DNA from: Laetiporus sulphureus 93-53
Taxonomy: Eukaryota; Basidiomycota; Agaricomycetes; Polyporales; Laetiporaceae
DNA length: 64,000 nt
Assembly: GCF_001632365.1 (NCBI RefSeq)
Contig: NW_024468528.1
Span: 252,535-316,534, forward strand
Direction: 5' to 3'
Positions 37,464 through 47,946 of the stretch are shown here, one piece after another. The translations under genes were made by a program, and so were the position numbers. The first letter of the stretch is position 1. Every line of letters starts with the position of its first letter. The notes under the pieces were generated by a model, which saw only the letters and a program-made list of their open reading frames with translations, made no database searches and was not told the origin of the DNA.

Positions 37464-40400
37464 CTAGAACCCGCTGGCCATAACTCGAAGCTGCTCCAAC
37501 TTCTTCAGCACTTCTCCGACGGTTCTATCCAGCTCATTTGCAATAGAGTTCTGCCTGCTCGGAGGGAGACGTGCATACATCTCGCACAGATCCCCATCCA
37601 TAACACCCTTCACGGGGACGTTATAGCCTCGCCACGCTAGATGGTCCCGGCCGACGAGACTAAGCTGTTCAGTTCGCATATGCTGCTCGAGGGTGGAGAT
37701 GAAATCAATATCGTCCTTGGACACAAACGGCGCGAGAACACCGATAGTTCCATGCAGACCGGTGTACACAAGCACCTCTCGACCGCCGACGACCAACGGG
37801 ACCTTGTGTATGCCCGTCACAATATCACCGACGTGGAAGTGCACGAGCATGTTCGTCTTGTGCGGGGCGCCCATGAGAATGCTTTTCTCGTGCATGATCC
37901 CGGCGCCGACAGGGTCGTCGTCGACCTGATCGGAGACCTTGGAATCGAGGCGGTTGACGAAGATGTTTCCGAATCGATCGCCTGCTACAACGGTGTTGTA
38001 GTCAAGCATCGTCGCGGAGGTGATATACCGAGGTTGGGTGTCGTCCGCGAATATCAGGAGTCGGTCCTGAGGTGACTTGTACGCTACGTAGTGAATGGAT
38101 TCCTGCATGTCGCCGACGAGGATACGAGACCCTTGCATGTTCAGAGTGACAATAGGCGAGGAGAAGTTCTGCAGTCTCGAGTGAGCTTACGTCAACGTCT
38201 TGCGCTTGAATGTGCACACCAACCTTGTTCTCAACCTTGCGCAGCAGCTTCGTCTTGCCCATGTCGTACAACCCGAGAGACTTGCCAACCCCCGCTGCCA
38301 GTCGTCCCTGAAATGCGAGGACCGCGAGAGGAATGTCGCTGGTCTCCGTCTAAGTCACACAATTGAGAACACGTCTCCCATCATGCTACGGTGAAAGTAC
38401 CTTGTGAAGCAACTCAAGGCTCCGACCATCCTCCGTGAGCCTGTACGTCCTCAAGAAGCCGAACGTGCAGGACCTAGGCGCCAGGAAGGCATCCTGTGCA
38501 GTGCCGACGACAAGGTGAAGCTCATTGTCACGAGCAGCGAATGGCACTACCGCTAGCGAGAACGCTGCCTCGTTATTGTCTAACTGCACGATGTGGACGG
38601 TCTCTCCCTATTTCAACGGCTCAACAATTTGACAGATGAGCTTTCTGACAATGACCGGACGTACCTTCATTGGGTCGATGATACGGATGCACGACGCCCA
38701 CACTCCAGCAGGCGCCTTCGGGCGTCCAAACTCCCTTGCTGGCAGGTTGAGCACTTCCTCATCAAACGTCTTGTGCTCCACCCGCTACATAACGACGTCA
38801 ACACAGACATGACACAACAGATGACCGCCAGATACGTACCAATCTCTCCAGTTGCTGCTGGGATGCCTCTTCACTGTATGCACGATGGTCGCCTTCGATG
38901 AGGTAGAAGAGACCGTTTTGGGGATGCATGACGAATTTGCGCGGCGTATAATCCAGAGGTATGGAGTTCTGCTTCAGCTTCGTGCCCAAGTTCAATATCT
39001 GGAAAACACTTCACAGAGGATGAACGACAAGTGATGAACTGGGTGTTGAATAGACTCACCGAAGCACACTTCCCGAGACGCCAATCAGACCGCCAGAGTA
39101 AGATTCAGCGGAGAAGCTCCAGGCGTAGTCAAGGTTCTCATAGATCAACGGAGTGAAATGCATGAGATTCTGGTAGGTGTAGTTCAACCACGACTGCGAC
39201 GACAGCGCCATGATGGCGGAATTGCCCTGTACAGTGACACGGACAAGCTTGACGGGTTGCGTCCCCAGGAACCTAAACGAGGCATCAGCATCAAAGCTCA
39301 CTCAAGATGACCGCAACAAACCTTGTGCGCGTGTCTGTCAGATGGCCATTCGAAGGGTCCAACACGGTTCGGAGTAGCACGCCATTCTGCAAGCCGATGC
39401 TGACGAACATGGTGGGCTGAGCCCGGTTCAGACTAGCGTCTAGAATTTCGGCAATACAGATGGACGAAGGTGGGGCCGTCAACGCCTGCAGACTCATGGT
39501 TTCCAGAGTGCTTTCAGGATCCAACGAAATGATGCGGACTGTCTGGTCCTCGCAGCCGACCGCCTGAGAGGGGGAAGAAATGAGGCTTAATACAGCCATG
39601 AAGGAAGTGCCTCTCACTAAAAACGGCGTTCGCTGTCTCCCCTCTGGTACCTGGCCAATGCTGAGCGCCAATATGGTGTTGCCCATCGCCCTGCGATCCT
39701 GGTATTCGTTGAGTTGGCCCTCCAGGTCCAACTCGAAGTATACCAGCTCACCGCTGTCCAGCGCGACGACGACCTGCCGCTTGTTCGTTGTCGCGTTTAC
39801 GATCGTCTTCCCACTGGGCACCTGCCATTCGTTCACGCGTTTGTCTGCCGTGATGTGGCGGATGCCATACGGGTGCACTTGCAGCAAAGCATCCGCCCCG
39901 ATCTGTTGGACGGCGATGGTCCGGGCCGACGTTAGCAAGCCACTATCCTCGACGTCTGTGATGGTCTCGCCGATCGAGAGAACCCGTGTACCGTTGACGA
40001 ACGATAGAATGATGTAGGCGTCGTGCTCATCTGTTGCATTGTCATTAGTGCGTCTGAAGAATGAAAGCACCATTACTATTTCATACCATCCTCCTTCAGC
40101 TTCGTTGTCCAAATCGCATTTGGCATAGTTGGTAGATCATGTTTGACCGCTTCCTCAACATCCAATGCGTGGCGCAGAGTCCTGAATGTGCTCCGAGCCC
40201 CCCTGCCGCAGGCAACGAATATCTGAGGCGTTCCCGCATTCGGTAGAAGATTCTGGACCTTAGAGTCGATGATAGGATCTAACGACTCCATGTCGTTAAT
40301 GAGTGAAAGGTTTTCTAGGGAACGCGGGTGGAAGAAGACACGATGGAGAGGTGCAGTAGGGTCTGCCATCCCATACGACGGATAGTCGGTCGACGAGAAC

Positions 40401-41743
40401 TGTTCATCTTCCTCACCCAATTTGAGGAATTGATAAAGATGGCTACGAAGATGTCAATATGCTGCAGTAAACAGATCAACGTGTATGCGCACTGATTCCC
40501 AAACTCTGCCGCGACGAAGAGAAATCCGGACTTGAGGATGCACAAACTCGTAGCCACAGGAACCGTGTCGAAGTACGAGATCTTCAGAGCTTTGACATCT
40601 TGCTCCTCGTGCTCGATTGTGACCTTGTATAGATCACCCTCTTCACTTTGCAATAGGAAGAAGAACGCGCCCTATAATGTCATTCAATACTAAGGTGGAA
40701 CTCTATATGTCGGGGAAACCTTCACCTTCAACTTGTGCATAACTGCCGCAGTAATGATGAGACCACGTTCATTGTCTTGGAAGGGGTAATTGCGGCGGGG
40801 AATTGGTACTCGATGCTGGGGAGCATCCATGTGTCTGTATATGATGTGGTCTTCACAACACACTAACACACCAGAGGGTCCGTCATAATGATCAGACGAA
40901 GCGAGCTGCCCTCCAGGAACTTGCACCAGCAAGTTCGCCCGAGGATCAGTGGGCTCGCTCCACTTCCGTACAACGTGGTTCAGACTGAGGTCCAATTCGT
41001 AGTACGTAAGCATCTAAGACGGAGTCGAGATGAATACCTCACGGTTCTTAGTAGACGCGAACACACCTTTTGCGCATTGTTGAATGATGTGCCCGTAGGA
41101 TCTTGGTCTGATTCAGTGTAGTCAATCTCCAGCGCTGCAAACGTAGGGTTCTCGAAGCCGACATCGAGGCCGACAATGTGATGAATGATGGTATTGCTCG
41201 TGTGTGCCTCGAGTGGCGAAGATATGGTGAGATTAGCAGCAGCATCACGATTGAGAATGTATACGAGCTTGGCTTTCTCCAATGCGGAAATCATGACAGC
41301 GCGGCCCTTGGGGTCCGTAGCGAGATACTGTCCTGGCACGATCCTCCTTGCGCCCGATTTGCCATAAGTTTCCTCGTGAACCTTGACAAAACTGCCGGAT
41401 TTTGGATCATAGTCGAGAATCACAATTCGTCCCGAATCCGAACCGACGATGGCATAGTCTAGCGAAAGAGTGTCTCAGAGCACGGACGTATGGGTAAGAG
41501 ACCGGGGCCAAGCATACCTTTCGTCCCTCCGGTAAGACGAAATGAGGTCAGCGAGCGGATAGAACCGAAGACATCGCTTACAACGACAGTGGATAACTTG
41601 CCCGTGTCTGGGTCGGAGCGAAGGAGTTCGAGTCCCGTACCGCGCGAGACGATGATTTCTTGCTGTCGGGCTCCAGAGAAGTTACCAACGGCTGCCTGTA
41701 GTATGGCAGAGCGGGATTGTACAGTGAAGTTGTAGAGATGCAT
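37464..41743 (-). CDS. RSE1: Splicing factor 3B subunit 3 (SF3b130/Rse1)
   Basis: Nuclear protein of about 1,200 residues forming the triple beta-propeller scaffold of SF3b in the U2 snRNP, needed for branch-site recognition. It starts MHLYNFTVQ at 41743, the usual N-terminus (MxLYN). Then come [52 protein letters not shown] and [19 protein letters not shown] (the MMS1-like N-terminal region). The central propeller has [20 protein letters not shown] and [16 protein letters not shown]; then [20 protein letters not shown] and [20 protein letters not shown]. The C-terminal CPSF_A region includes [51 protein letters not shown] and [14 protein letters not shown], ending VMASGF at 37464. About a dozen short introns interrupt it; a paralogue such as DDB1 or CPSF160 is excluded by length and these motifs. 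Confidence 0.96.
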
Positions 41744-42120
41744 GATATTGATCAGGGAGCCACCGCGGCCACCGCCACAATCGAGGTGGTAAATCCTGGG
41801 GAGGAGCAACGCGCGCCAACAACCCAACCTCCCGATGTTGTTCATGTTTGCTTTGATGGCCAATCTAAGTCGACGCCGTCACTCTCGAGCACAGAGCAAG
41901 GCGATAAAATCAGGAGAAAATAACATTGACAAGTTGTACTTCCATTGTTGATGAACTGATATGCTGTTAATGTACATCTATCCGTAGACTACTATTATAC
42001 ATAAATCCAGTAGATATGATCTGATATGATACAGTGATGCTGTGCAGCGCTTCCTGAGCATGCTATGCTATAAGAACCGGTCGTGGATGCGAAATAAAGT
42101 TGTTGATGTAATGAAACGTG
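41744..42120. other. Intergenic spacer between two minus-strand genes
   Basis: Short tandem arrangement: 5' flank of SF3B3 and 3' flank of the zinc-finger gene. The distal part is AT-rich (41.93-42.1 kb), consistent with a terminator or polyadenylation region. No gene. Confidence 0.4.
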
Positions 42121-43501
42121 TTAAGCACACCATGTTTGGCCATAGAGCATCTCCTCGAGGCTGAAGTACACGGCGGGTGCAGAAGGTTGCGGGATAGCGA
42201 GCGCAGCAAGTTGACGGAACCGTGTCGCAGGAGATAGGTCGATGGAAGGCACCTGGAAAGATGGCGAGGAGGACACTCGTTCCGGAGACGTGCGAGGAGA
42301 TTCGGTCAATTCTCCGAAATTACACCAGTCTACGGAGGGCCAATCGAGGGAGTTGAAATTAGAGCTATCGAGGGTGATGGTAGGAAGCAAGGGCAGAGCA
42401 GAAGAGGTGGATGAGGATGCAGCCGAGCTCATGGCTGGCGTCTCGAAGGATTGGAAAGGCGGCGCGGGTGAAACTTCCTCGCTGAGAGGCCTCGTGAGCT
42501 CTAGCGTGAGTGTGGTAGCGCGGCAGGTCTCAGTATCGGTGTTCAGGTTTAGTGCGGTGTCTGAGCGATCGCTTGCAGCTAGGGCGCATAGGTCAATCCA
42601 CGTGCCGTTGGCAAAGAGTTCCTCTATCGTCTCATCCGCCAAAACCCACCCAGACGGCTGGGTGTCCGAGAGGCGCTGGGTAACAGGGGACGACATATTT
42701 GAGGGCAACGCATCACTATTAGGGACACAAGAAGGGAAAGGGGAGTCGCACGGAGTCGGAGGAAGCGACGAGTCATCAGACGAGTCGCTCCATTCGGAGC
42801 ACGGAGGGGAGGAAGGGACGGGACTGGAAGCGACCGAAGAAGATGGGGTTGAGTATGTGCTTCTTCCTCCGGAGCTCGAGTAGGAGTTGTGAGGGCTCGC
42901 AGGTTCGGGACTGGAACTGGGGGAGGAAAGATCGACGAAAGACCATGAAGTCATCCCGACACGGGCTTCTTCTTTGTGGTCGCGAGCTGCGCGCAGTGAA
43001 GGTAGGTATCCGTGCTTCCTGACACGGTGACGAGTCAAAGAAGATGGATCCGCAGTGCGGAACGAACATGGCGCGCCGTGCTCAGGATCGATGTCGGGGC
43101 ACTTATGTGGCTTCTCGCCAGAGCTGAGGTCGCGAGTGAGATGCGATTACATGTGTAAGGCTCAGTATAAGACCTACTGCTTATACATGTGCGTTCTTAG
43201 GTTGCTCTTCTGGAGAGTGCGGTATGTACATCCGGGATGGCCGCACTGGTGCATGCTGCGTGATACTAACGAGTTAGCACCTATGCTATCAATCGAGCCG
43301 CGCGGACCCATACCGCTCAGATTTGTCTTCTAAGTGAAGAAGGAGGTGTCGGGAAAGGTCCCGTTGTCCAGAGAGGGTCTTGCCGCAGAGGCGACACTCC
43401 AGTTTGGTGACCTTCGAAGGTGCCTAAATGAGGTTATCAGCCAAAGTCACGACACCGCGTCAAAGCATGTGCAGACTCACAACACGAGGCGTGCGAGGCA
43501 T
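42121..43501 (-). CDS. C2H2 zinc-finger transcription factor
   Basis: Predicted nuclear DNA-binding regulator. From the ATG at 43501, a 7-codon exon joins to LECRLCGKTLSGQRDLSRHL (finger 1, C-x2-C then H). The next exon gives CGHPGCTYRTLQKSNLRTH (finger 2, C-x4-C), and after a third intron comes the classical linker SGEKPHKCPDIDPEHGAPC with FRTADPSSLTRHRVRKH (finger 3, cysteines unusually far apart). The remaining 280 residues have no domain. They are rich in Ser, Pro and acidic residues, with clusters such as SEWSDSSDDSSLPPTP, and an acidic aromatic region (SLDWPSVDWCNFGELTES) that could be an activation domain. It ends YFSLEEMLYGQTWCA. DNA target unknown. The antisense ORF of 213 codons here is a shadow of its serine-rich codon use. 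Confidence 0.8.
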
Positions 43502-44914
43502 TATAGTAGCTGCAGGTGAGGTGCACGGGATGTAGCGGACTTACGGCGGGTGGCCAGGGGGAGGGGAGGGCGGATCACTCGACACTCGGAGGGAGCATGG
43601 GAACCAGAATCCCCCCAAACCCTCCGAGAATTTATAGCAGTCCGTAACAGGCCTTGGCATGCCTCGCGTACGCACAGGAAGCATGGTTGATTGGTTTTCT
43701 GCCCAAAAGCAGGTGGAGGTAGTGGGCGCTTCGCACCTTGATTGATTTTTGCCTTGTAGGGACCGTAGCCAAATAGTACCAAAGAGACCAAGTGGCCGTT
43801 TCTATATCGGGACAGTGGCCAAGTGGCTTTCTTTGGTTCTATTTGGCCAAAAGTTGCCATGTACGGAAGTGGCCACAGGTTCTTCCGCTTCCGGAGAGTG
43901 GCTTTGTTTGGCAATCTTTGGCTCACGATGGATATGGCAATTTTGATGGCGGTTACCTTCCTGAGCACAGTCGCGTGCAGACCCCTATCGGCCGTCGGTA
44001 TCAAGCGATTGAGCTGGCAAGGACGACCATGAGCAGATATAGATGCTCGCGGCGTCATTCAGGTCAATGTAGGACAAGAAATCTCCGTAAGCCAGCAAGT
44101 AGTCGTGCAGGACAGCCAGCCGTGGTGGGACCGTATTAGCCTTACCGCTTGCGAACGAAAGTCAGCACCAGCTATAAGCATTGGACTGACCGATCCATCA
44201 TTAATATGGAAATTTGCAGCCGTGCTTTGTCTATCGTTTTTTTTGCTATGATACAAGATAGCATACGCCCTGAAATAGCAGAATCCAAGTCAAGCGGGAG
44301 AAGGAAACATGCAAAACACCTGTCAGTCTGGTCCAGATACAAGATTAGCTGTCCCATTATCCGGCTACGTGGAAAAGAAAGCATGAACGTTGCCGCAACA
44401 GCGAGCAAAAGTTTGTCGACTCTAAGCGCCTGGCATGCTTTCTGTCAAGAGCTCTACCGGCTGCAGAATATTCGAATTTCGCAAACCCAGTAAGTTCTAG
44501 CACAGACAAAGAAACAGAGAATTCAACGAGTTGCCAGAACGAGGGTAAACGAGGGAGAGCATTGGGAACTCTGTCCGCTGAAGTCTGTTGCCGCAAATAT
44601 AAGCGTGTTCGAGCGCCAATGTCTGAGACATGAGTGGCGGGGCATCATAACGCACCTACCGAGCCGACGTGTAGTGAGACGTGAATTAAGATCTCCGCGA
44701 CGGCAGACGGCAAGCATGTCCAAGCCCTCTCAAGTATGAAAAGGTTGTCTAGATGTGTATCAAAGCATGTACATCACGTAGGGATAGATACGGCTTCTCT
44801 GAACTACAGTGTATACCCGTAAGGATGCAAGGTTCGGACTGCCAGCGACATCAGCATGCAGAAGCCGCGTACAAATTCGACGGTGGACGTACTATGTACA
44901 CAGACATCAAGTCT
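43502..44914. other. Intergenic region with imperfect inverted repeat
   Basis: No gene found. Plus- and minus-strand ORFs of 65-185 codons overlap heavily and reflect a repetitive patch at 43.75-43.93 kb. The 44.15-44.5 kb stretch is open on both strands but shows no domain. Confidence 0.4.
43769..43846. repeat. Imperfect inverted repeat, about 29-bp arms (hairpin or MITE-like)
   Basis: The arm at 43769-43797 (CCAAATAGTACCAAAGAGAC...) is the near reverse complement of 43817-43846 (...CTTTCTTTGGTTCTATTTGG), with a 19-bp loop. Similarity extends weakly outward. AGTGGCC/AGTGGCT recurs five times between 43790 and 43905. This could form a hairpin in RNA or be the core of a small non-autonomous element; no target-site duplication was identified. 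Confidence 0.5.
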
Positions 44915-47094
44915 CTATTCGGCAGGCTGAGGTACCGGACTTGAACCAGCATCGATCCTCTCGATCCGACCGTCGTGCCACTTGACAGTGAGACTACCGT
45001 CCTGCAGGTGAGATTGCTCAGAGATAATGGACAATGTGAAAGACGAGACAGCATACACACCTGATTGCCGAAGTACGCTGCCTTGGCCATGTGGCAGAAC
45101 AGCCCGACTTCTACAACGCCCGTGAGCATCTTGAGGCGTGTCAACAGCTAACATCGAATGGTGAAGTTAAGCTGCGAAGCGGGATATCACTTGCTAGATG
45201 ACTCGACGTACCGTGTACGGGTCCTTCATCATCTCCTCGGGGAAGGGGGCGTCGATAACGAAGTTGCCGTTGTCAGTCACGACCGGGCCCGCCTTTCCCT
45301 GCGCCATTCGGAGTACGGCATTGGGCGAGCCTAGCAGGTGCACGTTTTGCAGTAGCTTGGCGTACGCGAACTGGGCGACCTCGATAGGCACGCCTTGCTT
45401 GAACTGCACATTGGCCTCGATGAGAGTTCTGACGTGAGGTAAAGGGAAGGAAAAAACGTACGTTCCTTCCAAGGACGTCAGAGTTTTTGCGGTAGTCAGC
45501 GACAATGATAAAGCTAGGGAATGTGAGCGTTCAGAACAACGGAGAGACTGACAAGGATAGACGAACGTGTCTGCCGCCTCTGCCAGTACCTTTTCACGCA
45601 AGTGGCACGCTCCTCCTCCCTTGATGCAATTGAGCGTCTCATCCACTCTGTGTCGCGATGACGGCGAACGTTAATAGCAGCAGCAACGCCAGTGAGACCT
45701 CGCACGCACTCGTCGGCACCGTCTATCGTGATGTCGATGATGGGATATTGGTCGACATCACCGAGCAACAGATGCGCATTCACAATGAGCTCCTTCGACT
45801 GGAAGCTCGTCGGTATGAACACTCGGTCCTTGTTCATCTCGCGACCCTGTGCGACGATGCGCTCGACGACGTAAGGAACGGTCGAGCCTGTGAGAGGATC
45901 AGCATTCAGCGTGTGCTGTCATCGCGTCCTCATACCAGACCCGATACCAATGACCTGTGATTGTATGCGTCAGTCTTGGTCTGCGAAACTGCACGGAGAC
46001 ATTGAGATATCGGCACGGCAAGTTATATAGCGGCCAAAGTTGGATCCCGTTGTTTGGGCTGATCTCAGTCGAACACGGCCAACGGGTCGGTGCGCGAGCT
46101 CAACACATACATGTGTTGCACTGTGCAGACTTCATCGAAAGCGAGAAACCCTGGCCACGCATTCATCATGGACCACCGCCGTCAGTGTATTTGACTCAGT
46201 CCAGACCCTTGCTGGCACAACGGGGTTAAAGGGTCTAATTCCGGTCCGGTCTGTTTGTCCTCCGAGGTCGACAAGGCGATGCTCGACCTCGACGTCGTCA
46301 AATGATGAATAGAAGTCATTTCCGGTGCTCGTTAGCAGGCAGCCATCCACGGACTGAGAACAGCTGTAGGCCCAAGAGTAGAGAGCGCATACACAAAAAC
46401 ATGCGATGGAAGGAGCATTGATCACACCTCCGTGAACCGCTGTTCTTGCGTTTGAGCCAGTCAAGTATATCACTGACAGCCGTGTCTTTGTCAAACATCG
46501 GCTGTCGGTCAATCCACGTCTGAGCTGGGCAAGACTCTCATTGACGTCTTAGCAAATCGTTGACGAAGGATCCATCGACCACCGAAAGTGTCTGTCCCAG
46601 CGGGAAACATCACTGGTAGGCGTCTACTGGCCAGGCATCTTTTGGCCATCAACCCATTGACCGCTGCGTTGTCTGAGCTGGCTGAGTATATCACCATCGT
46701 CGCGACTGCCAGAGTAGCACGTTCCATCGCCACGAAAACCCGTTGACGGCGAGAGGATGGCGCATAAATGCGCGCCTTCTATCCTAAGAATAGGTGTAGA
46801 GTGGATACATACCTTGTACTGTGGGAGGACATGTCTATCCACGGCCGTCCAGGCGGCCAGGCGCTTGGAAGCCTCGATAACAGTTGTCGGCGGAGGTGTT
46901 AGCACGACACCGTTCGGCTGTTGTGCGGTCACATCTGCACTACCATGCGCACCCTTCGGTTCCGGTGGGGGCGTGCTCGTCCTGATGTACTGCACCGACT
47001 GGCCGAGGGTCTGGCGGAGCGGGGAAGGGTACACGGACTCGGTCGGGGTGCTGTCAGGAGGGCCATGGCAGGCAACGAGCATCGCAGGACGCAA
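44915..47094 (-). CDS. RKI1: Ribose-5-phosphate isomerase A
   Basis: Cytosolic enzyme of the non-oxidative pentose phosphate pathway interconverting ribose 5-phosphate and ribulose 5-phosphate. Exon 1 ends [20 protein letters not shown]. After a long intron come VIGIGSG and [10 protein letters not shown] (substrate loop), [23 protein letters not shown], and [20 protein letters not shown], which carries the catalytic region. [15 protein letters not shown] follows, then [14 protein letters not shown] and [16 protein letters not shown], with a short Pro/Ser tail ending at 44915. All exons join in frame. Two oddities: about 70 residues precede the usual start of the enzyme (ATG at 47094 or 47082; a Pro/Thr-rich extension of unknown use), and the first intron is about 858 nt (45955-46812) while the others are about 50-70. 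It is divergent from TFB5 with about 400 bp between starts. Confidence 0.88.
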
Positions 47095-47494
47095 AAAGCG
47101 GAAGAGAGGAAAATTGAGCGGATATGGGAGCCAAGAATGGGGGTGGCACGTACGAGAAGTCCGGGGTAAGAATCGCGGGTGGAATCGGCATTGGAGTACA
47201 CCTTCGGCTCAAGCAGCGGACTTGTAGGGCGTGCGGGGTACGTTGTGGGGGTGGAAAGCAACGATAGAGGAGACGACCGTGTGTGGTGGAGATGGTGGAG
47301 AGCATACAATCGTGGTCCGGCACTCCCATTCCCATTCTTACTTGATTCTTACCTCAGTCCGTCAATCCGAAACGTGACTTTTCGACACCCTCACCATCCG
47401 CATTTGCCGGATCGCCCGTCCGCGTCTACCATTGCCATCTCGCACGGTGTGTCATCTTGAAGGCATTCCAGTTCAGTGAGAGTGTAAGGCAAGA
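47095..47494. promoter_or_regulatory. Shared divergent promoter region RKI1/TFB5
   Basis: Four hundred bases separate the two outward-facing starts. The plus strand carries pyrimidine-rich stretches near 47320-47450 just before TFB5. No TATA box is convincing on either side, as is common for fungal housekeeping genes. Whether transcription is coordinated is unknown. Confidence 0.4.
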
Positions 47495-47946
47495 ATGAAG
47501 GCCATCAAAGGTGAGTGGAAGTCACGGTGTTCGCCAGAAGAGTGCAACTTGATTGTGCCGCCGCGGGTCTAGGCGTCCTTCTTACTTGGTACGATTCCCA
47601 ACCCTTTGTTCCTTAGCTGAGCTCTCATATGTGCAAACTTTTATCTTTGTGTGTTGTGATGCTGCGGTCACCGCGTGGACGGACACTACCTTCGATCGGC
47701 ATGATGTGGAACGGAGGCAGCGACTCGGCCGTGAAGCAGATTTTGCTTGTGATGAACGAGAAGGAAAGCTTTATCATCGAGGATCTGGATGACTACCATC
47801 TAGTAATCAAAGCGGACGAGGAGTGGCGAGTGAGGAGAGAACTCGAGGCAGAGGTGCGTATCCCTATCGTATCATCTTTACTGACTCTGACGAGCGGTTT
47901 GGTGCGGGTGTTGCAGCTCGAGAAGAACACTTACAGCTTGGAGTGA
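47495..47946 (+). CDS. TFB5: TFIIH subunit TFB5 (p8/TTDA)
   Basis: Smallest core subunit of TFIIH, which binds TFB2/p52 and supports nucleotide excision repair and transcription initiation. It is assembled from four exons: 47495-47510 (MKAIK plus one base), 47573-47588, 47721-47853 and 47917-47946, total 195 nt, 64 residues. The product reads MKAIKGVLLTCDSAVKQILL then VMNEKESFIIEDLDDYHLVI, ending ELEAELEKNTYSLE. That is the whole fold of the family, including the xLVxCDxxxKQ and FIIEDLDDxHL motifs and the expected 65-72 residue length. Two exons of only 16 nt make it invisible to simple ORF scanning. Faces RKI1 across a shared 400-bp promoter region. Confidence 0.92.

Noticed and set aside
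42242..42883. 213-codon plus-strand ORF
   Set aside because: Mirror of the Ser/Pro-rich part of the zinc-finger gene; low complexity, no domain.
43501..44058. 185-codon minus-strand ORF
   Set aside because: Generated largely by the inverted-repeat patch and begins against the zinc-finger start; no recognisable content.
44930..44960. tRNA T-arm-like sequence (GGTTCAAGTCC on the minus strand)
   Set aside because: It lies in the last exon of ribose-5-phosphate isomerase, codes for its C-terminal residues in frame, and no matching acceptor, D or anticodon arms could be found.
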